Shown: in pieces, positions 56,651-64,000 of the stretch
How the letters are laid out: the number at the start of each line of letters is the position of its first letter
How positions within the stretch are numbered: the stretch's first letter is position 1
Position numbers and translations under genes: made by a program
Assembly: GCA_033239125.1 (NCBI GenBank)
Contig: BSWB01000005.1
Span: forward strand, 140,736,494-140,800,493
DNA: 64,000 nucleotides
Direction: 5' to 3'
Source of the DNA: Fagopyrum homotropicum
Lineage: Eukaryota; Streptophyta; Magnoliopsida; Caryophyllales; Polygonaceae
Notes under the pieces: generated by a model
The model's database searches: none
What the model was told of the DNA's origin: nothing
What the model saw: only the letters and a program-made list of their open reading frames with translations

Positions 56651-59600
56651 ATGGCGAAGCTTGAGCCATCGAAGACTCGAACAGTCCTCGAGCCTCTCTC
56701 ACACTTCGATCTCTCTCAAGCCCCATCTTTCTCTCTCCCAGCTCTACCTACTTTCTCTTCTCTCGCCATCTCCACTCCCTCCGATTCCCAAACCCTAATC
56801 TATGTCGGCACTAACATCGGCGCTGTTCTTTTGCTTTCACTAAACCCTCATTCCACTCCGTCTCCCTCGCTGACGGTTCCGGATGACAAGGTCAAGCTTC
56901 TCAGATTCGTATCAGTTGGTAGAAGCTTGGTTGATTCGATTCATGTCGTTGTTGAAATCGGGAGGATTTTGGTAGCGTCTGATGGTAACTTGTTTTTGAT
57001 TGATTCGTTGTTGGTTCAACCGGTTAAGAAGCTGGTTGGGTTAAAGGGGGTTACGGTTGTGGCAAGGAGATTGCGAAGTGTTAGCAGTGGTGGTGGTGGT
57101 TCTGAGAGCTCGCATTTGGTTCAGGAAGGAAACTCTAGTGCTAGTCAGGGTTTTTTGAAGAAATTAGGGGCCGGTATTCGATCAAATGGATTGAAGTTGA
57201 AGGAATTGGACCTCAACAGGGACGATGCTAATTGCGTTTTTGCTGTTGCATGTGGGAAGAAATTGATGCTCATAGAGGTTCTTGTTGATGGTTCTTATGT
57301 GGTTTTGAAGGAAATTCCGTGCATCGAAGGTATTAAGACTATGGTGTGGATCGATGATTCGATTATTGTTGGAACTGTTAATGGATACAGCTTGATATCT
57401 TGCATTACCGGGCAGACTGATTTGATATTTTCTCTCCCTGATGTATCCAGTCCTCCTCGTCTTAAGCTACTTCCTAGAAATCACAAGGTGCTCTTGTTAG
57501 TTGATAATGTGGGGATCATTGCTAATTCTCATGGGCAGCCTGCAAGTGGTAGTTTGGTATTTCTTGTTTCTCCTGATGCAATTGCGGAGCTGTCTTTGTA
57601 TGTGGTAGTTGCAAAGGATGGGAAGGTAGATTTGTACAACAAGAAATCAGGGGCTTATGTCCAAACAGTCTCTCTTGGTGGGGTTAGGTTCAGTCAGTGT
57701 GCTCTCGCTGATGATGGGGATAGTAATTCGAGATTTGTTGCTGTTGCAACTCAATCCAAGGTACTTTTTGTTGTTTTTAGTTTTTTTTTTTTTTTTTTAA
57801 TATAATAGGGATTATTGTTAAGATTAAATAGGTGGTGTTGTTAGAAAAAATGGCTATTGCATATACTGAATGACATATCTTAGAATTTTCAGATTCAGGA
57901 TTGATTTGTTGTAACTTGTACACCATCTTGTGATGAACTCATAAGAGAACCGTAGAAGATGTTTCCAAATTGTGAACATACATAAGTAAGTTAATGCTCA
58001 CATTTGTAATTAGTACTGGCATATATGATTATTCACTTGGCTTTGTTGTGTTTGAGTATGTACTGTAGATTTTAGAGGAAACAGTTATGGATAAAATTGG
58101 TGTTGTTCTTATCGTTGCATTTTGTTCTTTTTTGTAATTGTATCCTTTAGAGGATATTTTATCCTCTATATTTTGTTTTTCATCTTTCTTTGAAATAATA
58201 GTAATGGACTGGTTATTCTTTATAAGAGGTTTGGTTTTAGCATTTGACAGACAATGACTCATTCTAGTAGCCGAGGCCTTTCCCCCTCCTGTTTTGTTCT
58301 ATTCTTTATTTTATATAGCTCAACGTTATTAGGGATTGCCACTATCTATTGTTCTTGCGCACTTGATATAGTATTTATATTCTATTCAATTTCATTGTTG
58401 TCGAGTAGGTGTTTTGCTTCCAGAAAATTCCGTCTGAAGAGCAGATAAAAGATCTTCTAAGAAAGAAGAGCTTTAAAGAAGCCGTCTCCTTGGCAGAAGA
58501 GCTACTAAGTGAAGGTGAAATTACTAAAGAAATGTGGTCCTTTGTCCATGCTCAAGTGGGCTTTCTTTTGCTTTTTGACTTGCACTTTGAGAAAGCAGTA
58601 GATCACTTCTTACAATCGGAGACTATGCTGCCTTCTGAACTGTTTCCATTTATCATGAGAGACCCTAATCGCTGGTCACTGCTGGTAAATACTCGTCTTC
58701 TCAGATTGGTGCTTACTATTTTGAATTTTGTTAAGGAAAAGCTTCCTTTTATCTCTGAATAATTCTTTATCTGTTTTATCCACTTCAAAATTGGACTTAC
58801 TATTACACGCTGAAGATAGTAGAAACTGAAACAGTTGGCAATCTTTGTATGACTCCCTTGGGACTTGGAGCATCCACAATGCAATGCAGAAATCTTTATG
58901 GTTTCTTATTTTAAATAATTGAAGGTAAACTAATTATAGTTTAGTAAATGTCAGAAAATCAGAGACTTTCTTCTACAGGAGAAGTTCTACTGCAAGACCT
59001 TTCTTCTTACAATAGGAACCCCAGATTTCTGCACAATCTGACATTTACATTCTTTTATTTATTTTAACTTTATCTTTTATAATTTAACAAACTCAAAAGA
59101 TCACCATTGTGAATGCTCTTAGGTCATGTTTTTTTTTTCCAAGAATTTTGTATTAGGACACTTCATTTATTGTCTAAGAGTCTCTTCCTTGCTTTGAACT
59201 TTAGTGATGCCATAATAATCTGTCCCTCCATTTGAATAGTCCTTACACTAAGTTTACTAGCATCATTTGTTGTTCTTTCTTGGTGGGAGGGAATAGGGAT
59301 TAATACTTCATATGACAGTACTTTATCTTTCTGTCTTTTTTTATTTTTTGCTGATATTTTGAACTTCCTCTTAGGTTCCCAGAAATCGGTATTGGGGTTT
59401 ACACCCACCTCCAACACACATTGAGGATGTCGTAGAAGATGGGTTGTTGGCTATCCAAAGAGCGATTTTCTTGAGAAAAGCTGGTGTAGAGACTACAGTA
59501 GAAGATGAGTTTCTTTCGAATCCACCAAATAGGGCTGAACTCCTGGAGTCGGCCTTTAAAAACTTTATTAGGTTTGTCTGCTTATTCTTGTATGATATCT

Positions 59601-62600
59601 GATAGAGGTGAATTATACTTTTCAAGGACATGTTGGATGGATGACTTATTTCATCTACATGATTTTATCCTCATCATTTAGGAGCTGGCTTCTTTGTTGG
59701 GTTTGGTGGAAGGAAGTTTCTAGTTAGAGCCCTTAATAGCTCTTTTCATTTCCTTCCCTTTCAATGCCTTTCATGCAAAGATTTGATGAACCTTTTTCCT
59801 ATAATTTTTTTTGTATAGTTATTTAACTGACACCTAATAAATTTGATTGCCTTTGCCATACTCTCTGGCCATGCTACAGGTACCTGGAGTCTACTCGCTA
59901 CCGAGAACTTACAACTCCTGTAAGAGAAGGAGTTGACACACTTTTGATGTACCTCTATAGAACTCTAAACTGTATTGGCGATATGGAGAGGCTGGCATCT
60001 TCAGACAATAGCTGTATTGTGGTATGTTTTCTTATTGCTTGTATCTTTCTCTGTATGTGAACTGAATTTGTGCACCATTTCCACATCAAAACATGAGGTG
60101 TTTAAGATGTTGTAAGATGAAGTTAACCTTCATCGTATTCTGATTTTCATGATCCCGGCTGAAGCTCCTTTCACTACAAAAATGGAATGAAAAAGACTAG
60201 AGAAGATGCCTCTGTTTGAAATTCATTGCTGATCATTGGGGGCATCGGGTACAACCAGAACATTTTGTGCTACTCAAGGTTTTTCAGTATGTACCAGAAG
60301 TTTTTGGTTATCTTTTGACGGAAGGTTTCTTACTAAGTAACTAGTTGGAGATTCTAGCTGGTTTTATCTGGACAATAATTGCTTTTGGAGGGTGTTTGAT
60401 CTTTCATCATTTATATCTTTCCTTTTTTTGTTTTTCGTGGAATGTCTTTTCCCATAAGCTCCAATTTTTGAACTTCAAAAATTTACCTTTAACTTTCGCA
60501 TAGCATTGCGTTGTCTTATGTTCCATATAATCGAGCTCTATTTTGTGCCTGACCTTTACCAATCTTGTTGGTGGAAAATCGTCTATTGCTCACCTGTTAA
60601 TGGAAATTAGATATTGTGATTGATGCCAACTCTAGTTTGTGAACCTTGAAGCAACCAACAAAAGCTATTGTTTGGACTCCAACACAGTGTATCATATCTA
60701 TGACCGAATTGGTTTTACAGGCCTCAGTGCAATGCAAATTTACCCAGTAGCCAATCCTAGCTTTGGTCATTTTGATGTCTTTTCTGTTGAAAGATGACTC
60801 TTACATATGGCATATGCAGAGCAGGAGGAGCTGGAAGCTCTGTTAGAAGAATCAGGGCATATAAGGACACTTGCATTTCTCTATGCAAAGAAGGGAATGA
60901 GTTCAAAAGCTCTTGCTATTTGGCGTGTTTTAGCTAGAAATTATTCTGCTGATGTATTGAGAGACTCTGTGAAGGGTAGTGAGTCAACGGACTTGTCTGG
61001 TTCTCTTGTATCTGAGAGCAAAACTGCTGCAATAGAGGCATCAAAAATTCTTGAGGAGTCATGTGATCAAGATTTAGTTCTGCAACATCTAGGATGGGTA
61101 TGTGATGCTTCTTATGACCGGATAGAGTAAAGACATAGTATGTCTTTAATTTTAACTCCTTCACTTCATGTTTAGATTTCAGAAATTGACCCGGAGCTTG
61201 CCATTCAAGTTTTGACATCTAAAAAGAGAGCGGAAGTACTTGTACCAGGTAAATTTATGCTTCAACATTTCATAGCATGTCAAAGATTTTGCCTCATTAT
61301 TTGCCAAAATATATCCATTTCCTGCTGATGTTCACATAACCTCACTCTTGTCTTATCTTTAATGGATTCAGATGAAGTCATTGCAGCAATAGATCCGAGG
61401 AAGGCTGAAATCCTTCAAAGGTATCAACATCTTCTTATCCAAGCAACATAAGGTTTTTTTTATCTTAAAGATACATAAAATTTAGGGTTGGCTGAAAAAT
61501 GGGGGTTAAGTCAATACGACTAGTACAAAACGAGTATTCTAGAAGAAAGAATAAAAAATTGTCTGAAATAACTCGGTTAATTGTTCTGTTCACGTGGCTG
61601 AATCTTGCTTTTCTACTTTGAGTGTCACATTCCTCAATTTGGTTCTGTGATCTTAATTTGGCCTTGTGTCTTTTTTTTTTATTGAGTCACATATGGTCTA
61701 AATCCTTGAACTCCAAATTTTGTAGACATATCATATACTCATGGTTGCTTAAATTGATGCTTTCTTGGTGCAGGAACTCTAGAACTTTCTACGTCTAAAT
61801 GAAACCTTTTTATCCAGTCCTCATATTGCCTTTATATGCAGATACCTTCAATGGTTGATAGAGGATCAAGATTCTAATGACACCCAGTTTCATACTTTGT
61901 ATGCTCTCTCACTTGCCAAATCCGCTCTTGAAGCTGTTGAAATGGGAGCCCCCCTGGATAATTCTAATAACAGGAAGCTGGAGGTGGCAAATAACGATGG
62001 TTCTGAAAGATTTAAGATATTTGACAGTTCTGTCCGGGAACGGTTGCAGATTTTTTTGCACTCTTATGACTTGTATGATCCAGAAGAAATCCTCGAGTTA
62101 ATTGAAGGATCAGAATTATGGTTGGAAAAGGTGAGTGTTCTCTCCTCCCTGGAAACAAGTCAGTGTTAGCTTGTACCATGATTACCATCAAAGAATAGCT
62201 TGTACACCAACCTTGAGTATCTCTTGTAAATTTGTAACTTAGAACCACATTGTGTGCATTGCTTACTGTTTCTTTGGTTTGCCAGTGACCTGTGATCTCA
62301 ATTTGGAGATCCAATTACTAATTTTATGTTGTTTTTATGTGACATGTAGGCTATTTTATACAGAAAGCTCGGACAGGAATCCTTGGTCCTTCAAATCTTA
62401 GCCTTGTAAGTATACATACCTCTGTGATATACTGTTATAGTCACCATTGAAATTTATGACTATTAGTTGTAGCTTGTATGTCATGGACACGCATTGTACG
62501 TGGTCAGCAAAAAAACCTGTGTTATACTGTAAAATTGTGCATTAACTTAGGTGGCATACATTCTAATTTAGTGATTGAAACACGGTATTGATTACAAGGC

Positions 62601-63815
62601 ATGGTTCTAGCATTTGCAATGAAAGTAGCTGCACTGTGGTAGCCATCAACGTTTTGTCAAGGGCGGTTTACTGATTTGACAAATGACAATCATATAAATG
62701 GTTTTTAATTATTTGAGCGAATCTCAATAGCTATGTTCGCGGAGTTCACTTTGTCTTAGTTGTTGCCTTTAATTGATCTATCTAATGGACATATAGGAAG
62801 TTGGAGGACAGTGAAGCAGCTGAGCAATATTGTGCTGAGCTTGGACGACCAGATGCCTATATGCAGTTTGTTATCTATCCTCTTGTCTACATTTCCTGCA
62901 TCAGTTTCTAGCTGTGACATATTCATTTTTGTACTGTGATGTTGGTGGATCAGGTTGCTTGACATGTACTTAGATCCCCAGAATGGCAAGGAACCAATGT
63001 TTAAAGCTGCAGTAAGGCTTCTGCATAATCATGGAGAATCATTAGATCCTTTGCAGGTCTTAGAGGTACTTCTTGACTATTTCTTGCCCCTCTGTTCCAT
63101 GTTCTTATTGCTTTCTTGCTCCTTCCTGGGCAGTCCTTTAGGGAATTATAAGAAATTTGATATAGGTAAATTATAAAAAGTAACAAAACAACTTTTAGTG
63201 TAGGTTACTTTGCACATTATGAGCAATATTTTATTTGACAGTTACTCATATTTTAATAGCAATTAAACACCCATACGTTTGAACCTTAACAAAATGTTCA
63301 AAAAACCTTATGAATTTGCCAAATTTCTGCTCACTTGAAACACTATGCTTAATGAGAAGACAATTTTTTATGCAGCTCACTTTTTTTAGAGCATTTACAA
63401 ACTCGGCTAAATAAGTAGCATATGGCTCGGGTATCTTAGACATTACATGATATTTCTTAACGCACTTTCAACGACAACGTGTTTGGATGTTAAATTGCTT
63501 ACAAGAATAGGGAGAATAAGGGGTTTAATACAATTTTGCTTATGAAGGGTGGTTCTGTAAAAAGTTTGTCTACATTTGATCTTTTTTCAAATGTAGACAA
63601 ACTTTTTTGATAATGGATAAACCTAGTCTACACATGGTTTTGGATTTTTTTTTAATGCTCTTTTGTTTTTGAACCTCATAAACTGGGTCAGTTCTCTTAA
63701 TATTTTTGCTTCATCTTCTATATAGAGATTATCCCCAGATATGCCTCTCCAACTAGCTTCTGAAACAATATTAAGAATGTTCAGGGCTCGACTTCATCAT
63801 CATCGACAAGGAAAA
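56651..63815 (+). CDS. VPS3: VPS3/TRAP1-like CORVET tethering subunit, partial at the 3' end
   Basis: Endosome/vacuole membrane-tethering protein; plant VPS3 is the CORVET-specific subunit acting with RAB5-type GTPases. Exons in the window: 56651-57760, 58409-58684, 59375-59571, 59880-60021, 60825-61097, 61176-61248, 61372-61420, 61842-62130, 62350-62405, 62797-62865, 62954-63065, 63726-63815; all phases agree and the gene continues past 64000. Exon 1 is a CNH/beta-propeller-like domain (LIYVGTNIGAVLLLSL, WIDDSIIVGTVNGYSLI). Later exons form the helical VPS39/TRAP1 region (IKDLLRKKSFKEAVSLAEEL, LIEDQDSNDTQFHTLYALSL, YMQLLDMYLDPQNGKEPMF). I chose the ATG at 56651; the frame is open upstream with other Met codons. 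VPS39 was considered but its N-terminus reads differently. Confidence 0.88.
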
Positions 63816-64000
63816 GTAGGTTTTCTTTGATCCTTCTTTGTACACAATTGATTTCCGCAATTTGTTTTAATTTTCCCCTGGCTTGTATTGACACAATAGT
63901 TCATCCTTGTGTTTGTCGCTGGACTTAAGTTAAAGGCACTTGGACTTCACCAGTTTAATTTAGAGGCCCTTGAAACTAGCATTTTGGTTCATGATCTGCC

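Noticed and set aside
1..64000. tRNA, rRNA, snoRNA or organellar insertions
   Set aside because: None noticed while reading both strands; a covariance-model scan would be needed to exclude small RNAs.

Overview
This is plant nuclear DNA, most likely from a eudicot. The evidence is spliced genes with AT-rich introns, plant-only families (glycine decarboxylase H protein, DCD-domain protein, S1-type self-incompatibility homologue, sirohydrochlorin ferrochelatase with a transit peptide), plant Helitrons, Tourist-like MITEs, LINE remnants and a FAR1-type Mutator-like element (MULE). I cannot name the species from sequence alone.

Layout. 1-6.4 kb: possible LTR remnant, a long TA microsatellite, a small MITE, a Helitron of about 3.7 kb carrying gene fragments, and the 3' end of a LINE. 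6.77-8.7 kb: glycine decarboxylase H protein, three exons, with a 362-bp tandem duplication in intron 1. 8.7-12.6 kb: AT-rich remnants with a second Helitron 3' end. 12.65-22.01 kb: one large MULE. It has TIRs of about 131 bp and two convergent genes: a plant mobile domain (PMD) gene on +, and a FAR1/MULE transposase with a C-terminal OTU protease-like domain on -. 22.5-26.6 kb: HIT-family nucleotide hydrolase with a plastid- or mitochondrion-like leader. 26.6-34.2 kb: dispersed repeats, an S1-like secreted protein gene (-), nested 292-bp MITEs and a 2.3-kb TIR element. 34.2-40.3 kb: DCD-domain protein gene. 40.9-45.0 kb: a LINE interrupted by another insertion, then a PEX7 retropseudogene. 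45.0-48.0 kb: sirohydrochlorin ferrochelatase (SirB). 50.0-50.6 kb: a compact intact-looking Helitron (-). 51.7-53.8 kb: Ran GTPase. 54.0-56.0 kb: LINE remnant (-). 56.65 kb to the end: VPS3/TRAP1-like CORVET tethering subunit, which runs off the right edge.

The host genes are unrelated housekeeping genes (photorespiration, siroheme synthesis, nuclear transport, endosomal tethering). They do not form a pathway or cluster.

The most unusual object is the MULE. A 17-bp palindrome, core TTGTCCGTNACGGACAA, occurs about 26 times. The copies lie in both TIRs, upstream of the PMD gene, inside the first intron of each of its two genes, and subterminally. In places they are built into larger perfect inverted repeats: 50-bp arms in the transposase intron, a 36-bp palindrome in the PMD 5'-UTR intron, and a 41-bp palindrome in the right TIR. 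This looks like a self-organised cis-element or hairpin system of the transposon and is the best candidate here for something undescribed. Exon boundaries were placed by eye from GT/GC-AG signals and reading-frame continuity; no search was run.
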